In this document: positions 18,732 to 29,300 of the stretch, piece after piece
Position numbering within the stretch: position 1 is the first letter of the stretch
How the letters are laid out: every line of letters starts with the position of its first letter
Assembly: GCF_007741495.1 (NCBI RefSeq)
Contig: NZ_CP036262.1
Span: forward strand, 2,418,001-2,482,000
DNA from: Roseimaritima multifibrata
Lineage (GTDB): Bacteria; Planctomycetota; Planctomycetia; Pirellulales; Pirellulaceae
Direction: 5' to 3'
Length of the DNA: 64,000 nt
Translations under genes and position numbers: made by a program
The notes under the pieces: model-generated
The model's database searches: none
Told to the model about the DNA's origin: nothing
Seen by the model: only the letters and a program-made list of their open reading frames with translations

Positions 18732-20321
18732 ATGAGCCTAAATCCGATTGATTTGTCCCAATACGGTCTTGAAGTTGAAGACATCATCCGCAATGCAACG
18801 CCCGCGCGGTTGTACGAATACGCGATCGCAGACGGGGATGCTGTGATCGCCGCTAGTGGCGCTCTAGCGACTAGCAGCGGAGACAAAACAGGCCGGAGCC
18901 CGAAGGACAAACGGATCGTCGACGACCAGGCCACCAGTGAAGATATTTGGTGGGGCGATGTCAATATTCGCTTGACCGATCGCTCATTTGCAATCAATCG
19001 ACAACGAGCGATCGACTATCTAAATACTCGGAAACGACTGTTCGTCTTCGATGGCTACGCGGGGTGGGATCAAACGCATCAGTTGCGAGTTCGGGTGATC
19101 GCCGAAAGTGCTTACCATGCGCTTTTCATGAACAATATGTTGATTCGTCCAACGGCCGAGCAGCTGGCGGAATTCAAAGACCCCGATCTCGTGATCCTGA
19201 ACGCGGGTAGTTTTCCCGCGAATCCGTACACGTCTCAAATGACAAGCAAGACAAGCATTGACTTGAGCTTTGAGCATGGGGAATTGGTGATTCTGGGGAC
19301 CCAGTATGCAGGTGAAATGAAAAAGGGTGTTTTCACCGTGATGAACTACCTGATGCCGAAGAAAGGTGTGCTTAGCATGCACTGCAGTGCAAACGAAAGT
19401 GATACCGGCGAAACCACGTTGTTCTTCGGATTGTCTGGAACAGGTAAGACTACCCTTTCGACCGACCCGCGGCGAAAATTGATCGGTGACGATGAGCACT
19501 GTTGGACCGACACCGGTATTTTTAATATCGAAGGTGGCTGTTACGCAAAGGTCATTCACCTGAGCCAAGAGAATGAACCGGAGATCTACCAAGCGATTCG
19601 ATTTGGGTCTGTATTGGAAAACGTCGTCTACGATATGGGGACTCATGAGGTCAATTATGACGATGCGTCGCTTACGGAAAATACGCGAGTTGCCTACCCG
19701 ATCGATTTTATCAAGCGTGCGAAGGAACCCTGTGTCGGAGGTCATCCGACAAATATCGTGTTTTTGACGTGTGACGCTTTTGGCGTGTTACCGCCGGTAA
19801 GTCAATTGACGCCGGAGCAGGCGATGTACCACTACATCAGCGGTTACACCGCCAAGGTCGCGGGGACAGAAGTCGGCGTGACCGAGCCGGTCGCCACGTT
19901 TAGCGCCTGTTTCGGAGCGGCTTTTTTGGTCTGGCATCCATCGAAATACGCTGAACTGTTGGCCGAAAAGATGCGTGAAAACAACTCGCGGGCTTGGCTG
20001 GTCAACACGGGCTGGACCGGTGGCGGTGTTGGCATTGGTAAACGAATTCGTTTATCGGCGACACGAGCGATCATCGATGCGATCCATGACGGGACCCTCG
20101 GTAACGCTCCGATGCGGACGGAATCGACCTTTGGATTGCAGGTACCCACGGAATGTGCAGGGGTGCCGCAGGATCTGCTGTGGCCACAGAATGCCTGGGG
20201 GGATGATGAAGCCTATGCGACGGCTTCGCAGCGATTGGCCGATCTGTTCCAGCAAAACTTCGTCAAGTACGAAGGTGGGGTGACACCTGTTGTGCTGGCG
20301 GCGGGGCCGAACAGGTCCTAG
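18732..20321 (+). CDS. pckA: Phosphoenolpyruvate carboxykinase (ATP)
   Basis: The 529-residue enzyme converts oxaloacetate and ATP to PEP, the entry step of gluconeogenesis. Visible are the substrate loop SSGDKTGRSPKDKRIV, the P-loop GLSGTGKT at 233-240, the metal and ATP segment LIGDDEHCWTD, and NTGWTGGGVGIGKRI near the C-terminus, all of the ATP-dependent (not GTP-dependent) class. The frame is open from 18423, but that part is translated repeat; the ATG at 18732 begins the family sequence (MSLNPIDLSQYGLE) and gives the standard length. The upstream 154-bp repeats may affect its expression. Confidence 0.95.
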   Translation: MSLNPIDLSQYGLEVEDIIRNATPARLYEYAIADGDAVIAASGALATSSGDKTGRSPKDKRIVDDQATSEDIWWGDVNIRLTDRSFAINRQRAIDYLNTRKRLFVFDGYAGWDQTHQLRVRVIAESAYHALFMNNMLIRPTAEQLAEFKDPDLVILNAGSFPANPYTSQMTSKTSIDLSFEHGELVILGTQYAGEMKKGVFTVMNYLMPKKGVLSMHCSANESDTGETTLFFGLSGTGKTTLSTDPRRKLIGDDEHCWTDTGIFNIEGGCYAKVIHLSQENEPEIYQAIRFGSVLENVVYDMGTHEVNYDDASLTENTRVAYPIDFIKRAKEPCVGGHPTNIVFLTCDAFGVLPPVSQLTPEQAMYHYISGYTAKVAGTEVGVTEPVATFSACFGAAFLVWHPSKYAELLAEKMRENNSRAWLVNTGWTGGGVGIGKRIRLSATRAIIDAIHDGTLGNAPMRTESTFGLQVPTECAGVPQDLLWPQNAWGDDEAYATASQRLADLFQQNFVKYEGGVTPVVLAAGPNRS

Positions 20322-20417
20322 GCGAATTCACGAACCAGGCGATTGTGCGTTGTGCCGGGGCGCCCGGTCAATGAACTATCCGGGCTATGAATTAACCGGG
20401 CAGAGGCAGCCAGATCA

Positions 20418-21650
20418 CTAGTTGCCTGTGTCGATCTGAAATCCATTGAACGGGACTACTCCGTAGATTCCGTTCGTGAAGACCTGCTGAACAAAGTCGT
20501 TGAACACGCGGATCGGAGATTTGGGAACGATCACGACATCTCCATCACGCAGCCAGATTTCGTCGGAAGGGGTGGGCCGTTTGGCGAGAACCGCTCCCTG
20601 CAAATCAAGCATCGTTGCGACCAATCGCCAGTCCTCTGCACGTCGGAGGACAACAATCTGACGCATGTTCGCACCTGGTTGGTAGCCCCCTGCCATCGCG
20701 ATTGCTCCCAGCACGGTTGTCGGCGTTTCGATCTGAAACCGGTTGGATTGGCCGACTTCCCCTAGCACGTAGATAAAGTGAGGTGCTTGTTCGGTCAGTA
20801 CCGGTTCGATTTCCAAGCCGACAACGATCTGTTCATAAAGCAGATTGATTTCTTGCTTTAGATCGCTGAGCGTCAATCCTTGCACGTGAACCGAACCGAC
20901 TCCGGGAAGCCGAATATTGCCGTCGGGAGTGACTCGCACATTGACGGCTTGTTGTTGCAACCCGCTTTGGCCGCCAACGGCGTTGCGGATGTCTTCAGCC
21001 AGCGTGTTCGTTTTGACGGGCGTCACATCGATCGCCGGTTCGTTGTAGAACTCCTTGTAGCGTTCCTCCAGCACACGACGCAGTTGGTCAACCGTAAGAC
21101 CGGCGGCATGGATCTGACCCAGCAGGCGGACCGTGATGGTTCCGTCGGGTTGAAGTTGAAGACCAGATTCTAGAGTTCCTCGCGTGAGGTCTTCATTGGA
21201 AATCGATTCAATCAAGACTTCGTCGCCGACCGCCAACCGATAGGCTCCTCCGGTTTGACGGCGAGTGATCAGGTAGATCACCTGTAACTGATCATTGGGC
21301 CGGAGCCGGTATTCGGCCAGGTGAGCCAGTCGTGGTGGGCCCGCATATTCACCATGTGCAAACGGTTGAAAGTCCATCGGACGCATATCGGTCCAACGCC
21401 CCTCGGCTCCGTCGCACGTTTTGCAGTCCACCCCTTGGATGCAGGCTTGGCAGTTGCCCGCTGTCCCGTTGCCGCCGCATGACTGACAGGACGCACACGT
21501 GGGGGAGGCTCCCGCGTAGCCTTGTGTCGAGTAACCCTGGGCCCGCACTTCTTGGACGCAGGCAAACACCAACAAGCATGCGGTCAGGCAAGCGATCGAA
21601 CGGAAGCGTATGGGCAGCCATGATGGATTGGCGTGAGGCATAGGGATCAT
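20418..21650 (-). CDS. Wza-type polysaccharide export protein with Cys-rich N-terminus
   Basis: The 410-residue protein has an N-terminal signal sequence (SIACLTACLLVFACVQEVRAQ), then seven Cys between residues 52 and 79, then a Poly_export domain (YRLAVGDEVLIESIS, PDGTITVRLLGQIHAAGLT) and SLBB-like segments (VTPDGNIRLPGVGSVHVQGLT; FIYVLGEVGQSNRF). It probably forms or gates the outer-membrane exit for polysaccharide. Seven Cys in three CxxC-type pairs are not part of the usual Wza family and could be disulfides or a metal site. ATG 21650 lies 7 bp after the stop of the TPR gene and has GGAAGT upstream; 21641 is an alternative. No classical lipobox is clear. Confidence 0.85.
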   Translation of the reverse strand: MIPMPHANPSWLPIRFRSIACLTACLLVFACVQEVRAQGYSTQGYAGASPTCASCQSCGGNGTAGNCQACIQGVDCKTCDGAEGRWTDMRPMDFQPFAHGEYAGPPRLAHLAEYRLRPNDQLQVIYLITRRQTGGAYRLAVGDEVLIESISNEDLTRGTLESGLQLQPDGTITVRLLGQIHAAGLTVDQLRRVLEERYKEFYNEPAIDVTPVKTNTLAEDIRNAVGGQSGLQQQAVNVRVTPDGNIRLPGVGSVHVQGLTLSDLKQEINLLYEQIVVGLEIEPVLTEQAPHFIYVLGEVGQSNRFQIETPTTVLGAIAMAGGYQPGANMRQIVVLRRAEDWRLVATMLDLQGAVLAKRPTPSDEIWLRDGDVVIVPKSPIRVFNDFVQQVFTNGIYGVVPFNGFQIDTGN

Positions 21651-21657
21651 TTTGGCG

Positions 21658-23277
21658 TTACTTCCAAAGTTGCGAAACGGCCTGAGCGACACGCCCTACG
21701 GCTGACTTGGGTTCGGCGGGAACCACTTGAGGTGCGGGGGTGGGTTCGTTGGACGTCGCGGTTGACCCGGACGAATCCGAGGCCGTACGGTCGGCGCTCG
21801 CTGCGGGAATCGCCAGAGTTGGTTGCGGCTGGATTCCTGGAGGCGAAGTCGGAGGCGAGAGGCTGGCGAATTGCTGGGGGGAAAGCGTGATGATCTGTGG
21901 GGTTGCCGGAGGCTGAATCGGCAGCCCTTCGATTTGAGCAATACGCTCTCTGGCAGCTTGGATGTTTCCGCTCTGACGAAGCGTTTCCGCTAGGTTCACG
22001 CCTGCCGAACGAGTGGGCTGGATCTGAAAACTCTTTTCCAGAGCCCACTGAGCTTCTTCCAATAGGCCTTGTTTCAGCAATTGAAAACCGAGCTCGTTTG
22101 CGATCACCGCGTCGTCTGGACGCGCTTGAATGGCGGCCCGCAATAAGCTGATGACCACGGCGTCGGTCAGTGCTGTCGGTTTTTTGTTTTTCCGTTCCAC
22201 TTCCGCGAGGACGGCCAAGGCTTCGGTGGCAATCGGGTTGGCTTCGGCAACGATTGCAAACTTGGCTCGAGCGAAATCAAGGTACAGGTCGGCGGCTCGG
22301 CTGCCGTTTAAATGGCTGGTGGTACAGTCTTTGAGGACCGGAGTCTGGTGGGACTGAACCATCCGCTGCAGCGATGCCTGGCTGACGGGGCCGTATTGCC
22401 CACTGAAGTCGTTGGCTTCTTCTAGGGCTTGCTGAGCCTGCTGAAGATTGCGGGCGGACCGAATCTGACCATCCAGCATGTCGTTCGCATCGGCGATCAG
22501 CCGAAGGGTTTCCATCGCCGATCGCTTGGCGGTTAAATGCATGCCGCGGCGGAGTTGGAGATGGGCATCGTCCAGCGACTGGATTGCTTGTTCGGCCATT
22601 CGGCGTGCCGTCAGGGTCGATACCGCTGGCGTGGGGGCCTGTTCGGAGGGAGTGCGAAGCTTGCTTAGCGTTCGCGTGCTCACTTGACGCGCCAGTGTTT
22701 TACGTGACGCTTCCTGAGCCAGTTCGCGTTCGAATTGGCGGTCCTGCTGAACGTTCTGCCAGTTCAGTTGGAAGTTGTTTGGAAGGTGCGAATAGGTGGC
22801 GGATGTCTGTGAATCCGAATCAGGCACCATCGGCAGGGTGACCTTTACATCCGGGACGTTTGCCACCTGATTCGCAGCGGCGGAGGCCAGCGACGCAGCG
22901 GGGAAATCGTGAACCGTTTGGCCCTTTTGGACTGCCGCTTGCAGCGACGGTGGAACCGGTTGCTGCGAAGCGACCGGGTGCCCGATCGCGACTGTCGCGG
23001 TACTCGGTTCCCGAATTAGGGCGGAGGTTGGTTGGCGTCGACCCGTCAACTCGTTCGCTTGCATGGGATTGGGAAGCGATGCCGAGCTGTTCTTTTCGGG
23101 TGCAGGTGCCGGAGCGATACGTGTCGGTTTTGCAGGTTCACTACCTGGTTCCCGAATCGCGAGAAACGGACGATCTTCGTTCCCATATACAGACAACGCT
23201 GAAAGCGTGCAGCTAGCGAGAGCACATCCCAACAGGACATGCTTCAATCGATAGCGTTTACGTTTAGCATCATCCAT
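21658..23277 (-). CDS. Secreted TPR-type protein, function unknown
   Basis: The 539-residue protein starts with a signal-anchor (KHVLLGCALASCTLSALSV), has a Pro/Ala/Ser-rich low-complexity stretch to about residue 150, then a helical region. Around residues 385-450, AIQARPDDAVIANELGFQLLKQGLLEEAQWALEKSFQIQP and the following SAGVNLAETLRQSGNIQAA look like TPR units. The C-terminal 80 residues are again Pro-rich. It lies 7 bp upstream of the polysaccharide export gene, so it may help assemble that machinery; this is inferred from position only. Confidence 0.78.
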   Translation of the reverse strand: MDDAKRKRYRLKHVLLGCALASCTLSALSVYGNEDRPFLAIREPGSEPAKPTRIAPAPAPEKNSSASLPNPMQANELTGRRQPTSALIREPSTATVAIGHPVASQQPVPPSLQAAVQKGQTVHDFPAASLASAAANQVANVPDVKVTLPMVPDSDSQTSATYSHLPNNFQLNWQNVQQDRQFERELAQEASRKTLARQVSTRTLSKLRTPSEQAPTPAVSTLTARRMAEQAIQSLDDAHLQLRRGMHLTAKRSAMETLRLIADANDMLDGQIRSARNLQQAQQALEEANDFSGQYGPVSQASLQRMVQSHQTPVLKDCTTSHLNGSRAADLYLDFARAKFAIVAEANPIATEALAVLAEVERKNKKPTALTDAVVISLLRAAIQARPDDAVIANELGFQLLKQGLLEEAQWALEKSFQIQPTRSAGVNLAETLRQSGNIQAARERIAQIEGLPIQPPATPQIITLSPQQFASLSPPTSPPGIQPQPTLAIPAASADRTASDSSGSTATSNEPTPAPQVVPAEPKSAVGRVAQAVSQLWK

Positions 23278-23639
23278 GATGGCAAATCGTTAAGTCGACG
23301 GATCGGCAAAGTTGGTGATATCCCAATTTTGCACAGGGCTATTTCATTAAATGGGATCGGAAGATCCGGCGTGATGCGCTACTCATAATGCCCGCGCATG
23401 CCCTCCCGTGCCGGCCTTGCGGGCGATTAACCGTCTTAGCCGTTACAATCCAGCTGGTTGTTAGGAAACGGCTTGGCGTGCGGCTGCGGAGCTGAGAATC
23501 GAAGATCGTGCTGCTTTTCAGTTGCTGCACGCGGCGTCGTTCACGCAAGAAGGGGGACACGGTACGAGCCGGCCAGCGACACTCGGCATACGCTTAGCCG
23601 GTGTCGCAAAGATTTCCGATGCCTGCCCTGCGACGTCCT
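23278..23639. other. Intergenic region, nothing recognised
   Basis: About 360 bp between the start of the TPR gene and the stop of the FHA gene, both on the minus strand. It must hold the TPR promoter. Short frames here have no recognisable motif, and no hairpin with a T tract was seen. Confidence 0.45.
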
Positions 23640-24125
23640 TTAATCGTCCAGGACGTTCCGGTTGGTATTGGGTTTCTGTTCGCTTCGACGGGTTAAACCG
23701 GCACGTTCCATCAACGAGCGACGGAGCATTTCTTCTGCATCGTCATCATCCGGGGGAGGCGTTCCGAACGCACCAAGACGCTGCGGATCGTACTCGACCG
23801 TATAATCATGTTTCGCGATGGAAAGCCTGCAGCCAGGATCAAGCCTCTTGCGGTAGATCTTTTTGCCGTCGACCTTGGTTCCGTTCCGGCTGTTCAAATC
23901 GCGAACGAACCAATAGCCTGCTTCCAACGCAAGGCGGCAGTGTTGGCCAGAAACATTGGAAAACTTCAGCGATATATCGCACGACTCCCGTCGACCAATG
24001 ACTAACTTTGATTTAAACAAAGGGATCGGGTCTCCGCCGCCACAGGGTACAAGGTCACCCATGTCTTCGCCGGAGTGGGTGGCGTGACTATCGGCCGAGT
24101 CGGATGAGTCTGCTGGATTAGGCAT
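23640..24125 (-). CDS. FHA-domain protein
   Basis: The 161-residue protein carries one forkhead-associated domain, which binds phosphothreonine peptides. Key positions are visible: IGRRESCDISLKFSNVSGQHCRL (Gly-Arg, Ser and the conserved His) and RDLNSRNGTKVDGKKI (the Asn-Gly turn), at about residues 45-95. The N-terminus is acidic and Ser-rich and the C-terminal 40 residues are charged. It likely acts in Ser/Thr kinase signalling, abundant in planctomycetes; no kinase gene is adjacent. It is divergent from the radical SAM gene (87 bp). Confidence 0.88.
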   Translation of the reverse strand: MPNPADSSDSADSHATHSGEDMGDLVPCGGGDPIPLFKSKLVIGRRESCDISLKFSNVSGQHCRLALEAGYWFVRDLNSRNGTKVDGKKIYRKRLDPGCRLSIAKHDYTVEYDPQRLGAFGTPPPDDDDAEEMLRRSLMERAGLTRRSEQKPNTNRNVLDD

Positions 24126-24211
24126 GGTGGTTGGCGGGGAAAGAGGTTTGATAAATAGCAGGCAGGACCCTCTATTGTTTTCCTAAACGGGCTGGCTGAC
24201 AACGGTTTCCT

Positions 24212-25345
24212 ATGAATATTCCCCAAAAAAACGAAGTCCATTCGATGTCGGAAAGTTCAGATGTGAGTATTGGGAAGGATATGTTGCTTGATTGGCAGAA
24301 AGAAGGTTTGCCATTTAACGCCTTTGGGGCCTCTTTGAGGCGGCGTTTCGGGGGACGGATTCAGCGTGTTAGCATCGATGCCGGGTTTACCTGTCCAAAT
24401 GTCGACGGGGCGGTTACCAAAGGAGGCTGCAATTTTTGTGACAATCGATCCTTCAGCCCCAGTCGCCGCGGACGATTGGCGAGCGTCCTTGATCAATTGA
24501 ATCGAGGAATCGAATCGGTCCGCAGACGGTACGACAAAGTGGCTGGTTTCATTGCTTACCTGCAGCCTGCGACCAATACCTACGGACCGATTGACCAGCT
24601 GGAAGAACTGTACCGGGCCTGTTTGGATGTTTCCGACGAAGTGATGGGACTGGCGATTGGTACCCGTCCCGACTGTGTGCCTGATCCGGTCCTCGATTTA
24701 ATCGATCAGCTGGCCGAGAAACATTATGTGTCGCTTGAATACGGTATGCAGACCATGCATGATGCCGGCTTGGACTGGATGAATCGTGGACATCATCACG
24801 CCAGCATGATCGACGCGATGCAGCGGAGTGCAGGACGCGGTTTCGAAACCTGTGCTCACATCATCTTGGGAATCCCGGGTGAAACGCACGCGGACAGGAT
24901 GGAAACGGCGGTCGAAATCGGCAGGCTTCAGGTTGATGCGGTCAAACTGCATAACTTGTACGCCGTCCGTGATACGCCTTTGGGGGAAGAGGTGCTTTCG
25001 GGCAAGGTCGAAATGATGCAGCGCGATGAATACATCGAAACCGTTGTCGATTTTCTGGAACGAATCCCTCGCGATGTGATCGTCGAACGAGTCAGCGGAG
25101 ACGCTCCGCCCGATTTCCTGATTGCACCTCTCTGGTGTTTGGAAAAATCAGCTTTGCGGTTGGCCATCGAAAAAGAATTCGCACGGCGAGGCACTCAGCA
25201 AGGAGATCGATTCGAAGGAGATTCAGCGGCTGCCGCTGCCCGAGCTCTTCGCGCTCCCGCGACGCTGCAGGATCAGACGCCCCCCTCCATCCTGGCCCGC
25301 ATCGCCAAAGAAAGAACCCTGCCGGTCCTAAAAATGAAAGGGTAG
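24212..25345 (+). CDS. YhcC-type (TIGR01212-like) radical SAM protein
   Basis: The 377-residue protein has GFTCPNVDGAVTKGGCNFCDN at about residues 63-83; the Cys of GFTCP and the two Cys of GGCNFC would ligate the 4Fe-4S cluster, in the spacing of the YhcC group rather than the common CxxxCxxC. Downstream, FIAYLQPATNTYGP, IGTRPDCV, LEYGMQTMHD and HIILGIPGETHADRMETA are family hallmarks. The reaction of YhcC proteins is not well defined. Two ATG are possible, 24212 and 24245; neither has a strong ribosome site. The last 50 residues are variable and Pro/Ala-rich. Confidence 0.85.
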   Translation: MNIPQKNEVHSMSESSDVSIGKDMLLDWQKEGLPFNAFGASLRRRFGGRIQRVSIDAGFTCPNVDGAVTKGGCNFCDNRSFSPSRRGRLASVLDQLNRGIESVRRRYDKVAGFIAYLQPATNTYGPIDQLEELYRACLDVSDEVMGLAIGTRPDCVPDPVLDLIDQLAEKHYVSLEYGMQTMHDAGLDWMNRGHHHASMIDAMQRSAGRGFETCAHIILGIPGETHADRMETAVEIGRLQVDAVKLHNLYAVRDTPLGEEVLSGKVEMMQRDEYIETVVDFLERIPRDVIVERVSGDAPPDFLIAPLWCLEKSALRLAIEKEFARRGTQQGDRFEGDSAAAAARALRAPATLQDQTPPSILARIAKERTLPVLKMKG

Positions 25346-25406
25346 GGTAGGGCGTTATCTGCGGTCGTTTAGGGAGAATCTTTCTTGCCGGAACGGCATC
25401 GTTTTT

Positions 25407-25838
25407 AGCCCGAAGGGCGGCAGATATTTGTCATTGGCGTAAGCCAACGGATGATGGCAAGTGCGTTGGCAAGCCCAGCGGGCGACAGAAGGGAGCAGGT
25501 GATTAAACGCGCTTGGCTGCGAAATTTCTGCCGCCCTCCGGGCTTACTTGCTCGGTCTTTTCCGCCTCCGGCGGCTCGCACCGCCGGCAAGTATGTGCCG
25601 CCCTCCGGGCTCGCGATTTTTAGCCCGAAGGGCGGCAGATATTTGTCATTGGCGTAAGCCAACGGATGATGGCAAGTGCATTGGCAAGCCCAGCGGGCGG
25701 GAGAAGGGAGCAGGTGATTAAACGCGCTTGGCTGCGAAATTTCTGCCGCCCTCCGGGCTATCTTGCTCGGGGTTTTCCGTCCCCGGCAGCTCACGTCGCC
25801 GGCAGGTATGTGTCGCCCTCCGGGCTTTCTTGCTGGGG
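25407..25838. repeat. Two direct copies of a 215-bp palindrome-rich repeat
   Basis: AGCCCGAAGGGCGGCAGAT begins at 25407 and again at 25622, and the two 215-bp copies match nearly throughout. Each contains GCCCGAAGGGCGGC and its inverse GCCGCCCTCCGGGC, so units can fold on themselves. A diverged third copy lies at 63470-63651, showing a dispersed family. The frames in it (for example 25405-25794 on the minus strand) duplicate the same peptide and are not genes. No gene was found between 25346 and 25848. Confidence 0.9.
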
Positions 25839-25848
25839 CTTGGGGCGA

Positions 25849-26364
25849 CTAGCGGGATTTCCGAGCGGGAAGCGGCACGTTCTTCACGGGGACCGATGAC
25901 GTGAAGTGAAGGCTCGGTTTTTCGGCGATGTCTGTGAACGTGAAGCTGCTGATGTGCGTCGGTTCGACCTGCATGAACATCCGGTTTTCGATCTTCAGTG
26001 GAGCGTCCCCAGGGGAGGGTTCCCACTCAAAATAGAGCCAGAGGTATTTGCCTCGATCGTCTAATTCGTAACCAACCCAGTGGCGTTTGGCGACAACCGG
26101 TTCCTCTTCGCCATCTTCTGTTTGTCGAAACAGTTTTAGATGTTTGTCCAGATATTGCTGAATGTATTTTTCAGCCTTTGCCTTGGGAAGTTGCTCGATG
26201 ACGATCGGCATCTTCATCGACGCGGAAAGGGCTCGATCGAGATCGCGTGGGTCACATCGAAATGCGACTTCATAGCGATTCGATTGAGCATTCCATTCCA
26301 CTTCTGCCATGCTCCGGTGGTATGGGTGGAGCAGGCAGCTGAACAACAAGGCAATCGTAAACAA
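25849..26364 (-). CDS. DUF6702-like secreted protein
   Basis: The 171-residue product begins with a short hydrophobic leader (FTIALLFSCLLHP) and then HPYHRSMAEVEWNAQSNRYE, followed by DPRDLDRALS; this HP(Y/F)H..xxE(V/I)E.N pattern is how I recall DUF6702 proteins. The middle is charged (LFRQTEDGEEEPV) and the end has beta-rich stretches. The function is unknown. The start is TTG at 26364, 2 bases after the stop of the giant protein gene; the first ATG (26310) would remove the leader, so TTG is more likely. It may be cotranscribed with the giant gene. Confidence 0.7.
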   Translation of the reverse strand: MFTIALLFSCLLHPYHRSMAEVEWNAQSNRYEVAFRCDPRDLDRALSASMKMPIVIEQLPKAKAEKYIQQYLDKHLKLFRQTEDGEEEPVVAKRHWVGYELDDRGKYLWLYFEWEPSPGDAPLKIENRMFMQVEPTHISSFTFTDIAEKPSLHFTSSVPVKNVPLPARKSR

Positions 26365-26366
26365 GA

Positions 26367-29300
26367 CTAGTTCCAGACCGTTACAACGTCATCGGCAAGC
26401 AAGGCTAGGATATCGTCTTCTTCGTCATCGGATGAAGACGAATCAGCCGTGTAGGTGTTGGCTGCCACGGCGGTGTCGCTGTCCTCTGGTTGTTGCTCCC
26501 AGCCGAGAAGGTTCGGGCTGTCAGCATCCACGTCGTTGGTGGAAAGCGATTCAAAGACGGCGTCGCTGGAAGCACTGCTTGGATTCGACTTGGTAACCAA
26601 CGGAGCGGCTTCGCCGTTTGCGTTGCTGAAGCGAGCTTGTCGGTTGAGGAAGTTGATCACACCCAATGCATCGATTGGCGTGATCGCACTATCACCATTC
26701 ACGTCGGCGAAGAATTTCCGCACCGAACTACCAAACGATTCGCCTTGAGCTACCGAGCGGCTCATCTGGTTCAGGGTATTGATAACCCCTAGAGCGTCGA
26801 TCGGAGAAACGTATCCGTCGGCGTTCACGTCGTACGGATTGGATCCGTTCTGGAACGGTGATTCACCTGCTGCGACGGAGATTTCGATCTCTGCCACATC
26901 AAACAGGATGCGATCGCGATCGACAGGTCCTGGAGGATCGTAAAGCAGAGTGTCCTGGAATGGCGATGAATCGGCTTCGTCACCAACGATTCGCAAAGTC
27001 CCGATCGCATCGGCTTGGAAGAACAGTGTGGCCATCAATTTTGGCTCACCACCAAGCGGGTCTGCACTTCCGCCTGAGTCGATCTGGAAGGCTCCGAATT
27101 CGTTAATCAGCCCAGGAGCGGTTAGGTTTCCAACCGCAGCACCCTCATTGAAATCGGAGGAGAATTCAACATCAAAGCCGAAGTCTGAACCGTCGTTGTT
27201 GGACGGAGTGACCAGGAGGCGGTCGTATAGGACGTCTAGGTAACCGGCGAATACGCCTAGGTCACCGGCCGAAGCACTACGGAGGTCATCTAGGTAGACT
27301 TCTACGCCGAATTCTTGTCCAACCACCAAGCTGTTGACCGGGTTTCCTGCCGTATCAACATACTGGAAGGAGATTCCAACATCGGCTTGGTTGGCGGCGG
27401 CACCAATTGCCACTCGTACTTCTGCGGTGCTTCGGAAACCATCTTCGTCGACGATCAGATACGTGAAACGATCAACCCCAACGACTCCAGCATTGGGCCG
27501 GTAGATCGCTACGTCATCGCTCGGGTCGTTCGGAGTTCCTGCGGTATCAACAATGCTGACGTTTCCGCGAGTCGGGGCCGTGAGGATCCCGAATTCAATG
27601 ATGTCTTTCTGTGACCCTTGTGCGTTCAAAGCCAAGACATCGTTTGTCAGAATATCGAGTTCTGCTGCGTTACCTGGGAGGATTGGATTCCCGTTGGAAT
27701 CGACCGAATCAGGGAATGAGTCGTCGATCGCTCGGGTTTGTGCTCCATTGGGCAAATCGCTGATCTGCAATTCGCCGCTGCCAAGGATGATTCGTTCCAC
27801 GGGAACGACTGTATCTTCACCAAGCAGAATCACTTCGCTTTGTGGCAAATCTGCTGGGTCTGCTTGGAAGGTTGCGACTCCTGCCGAATCCGCTTTCATG
27901 CGAATCGTAAACAGGACGTTCGCGCCGGTCTGGTTAATGTTTGGATCGGTCAAAGCCGAAATCGGCTGAGTCCCACCCACTTCGTTGATGATACCGGGAG
28001 TGCCGGCGTCACCTTGCTGGAATACCGATCCTCCGACGTAAAAGGCACCGAAGTCAATGTCGAAAGGAAACCCGTTGGCTCCTCCGTTGAGCGAGGTTAC
28101 CGAAACCAGTTCATCGGAATACAGCAGGTCAAGGAACGCACTGCCGACCCCTTGGCGAGTGGTGTCCGTCAGTTCGATGTCTTCAACGGATACCTGGACC
28201 AGGAAGTAATCTCCCACCGTCACGTTATCGACCGGAGTCCGGTCGACATCGTCTAGGAAGGCAAAACTGAACTCAACGTCGTTGTTTCCGGGAAGCTGCG
28301 AAGTGGGCAGCATCTTCAAGGTGACTTGGGCGGTACTGGGATTCCCTGCACCATCGATAATCGTATAGCTGAATTGCTCGGTGCCGTTAAACCCGGTCGA
28401 AGGCGTGTAGCGTAATGATTGGCCACCACCAACCAAATCGACTCGTCCGCCTTGATCACCCTGTTCGAAGGAGACGATCGACAGCCCACCATTGATGCTG
28501 GAAATGTCGTTGTCCAGAACGCTCAGCGGGAAGTTCACCGAGTTTTCGGGGACGAGGAACGTGTCGTCCAATGCAAAGGGTAAATCGGTTTGGAACGTGA
28601 CGTTAACGGAAACCACACCTTGGGCTGGGTCACCGTTGCTGTCGCGAATCAGTTCGCCGTCAGGACCTTCGGCGAAGTAGGTAATCGTATCACGGCCAAT
28701 GAACCCGTTGGGCGGCGTGTAAAGGATGCCCGTTCCATCGGTCGTTTGGATTGCCGTTCCCGTTGTGCTGGACGTGTCCAGACTATTCAACTTGAGGGTA
28801 AAGCCGGGGGCCACAAAATCGTTGTCGAGGACGTCAAGAAGGTTCCCCGTGCTGTTCCGGTCAACCCGATAAGTATCGGGCTGCAAAGCGTCGGATGTAT
28901 TCAGAACGGTGAACAGGTGGTCTTCAACTTCTCCTGCATCGGTAGGACCGAAGGAAGCAACGCCGGCTTCCGCGCTGTAACGGAAGCGGCCGACCACGCT
29001 GCCTAGAACCGCGTCAGCGGGAACCGCGATGTCGATTTCGTTAAGACCATTGGCAAGGTTCTGGTCGACGATGACATGTTCGCCCGCGTCATCGAAGCTG
29101 CCGTTGCCGTTGAAATCGATCCAAGCCTGCAGGTAACCGGGCTGACCGGTCGTGTTTGTTGCGGTGATCTGCAAAGTGGCTGTGTCATCACGCCCGAATG
29201 CCGACGTTGCAATTACGCCATCTTCGTCATCGATGACCGTTCCATTGGCCTGCAGGATGCCAGTCAAGTCGTCTGCGTCCGCATTGGCTGAACGGACGCC

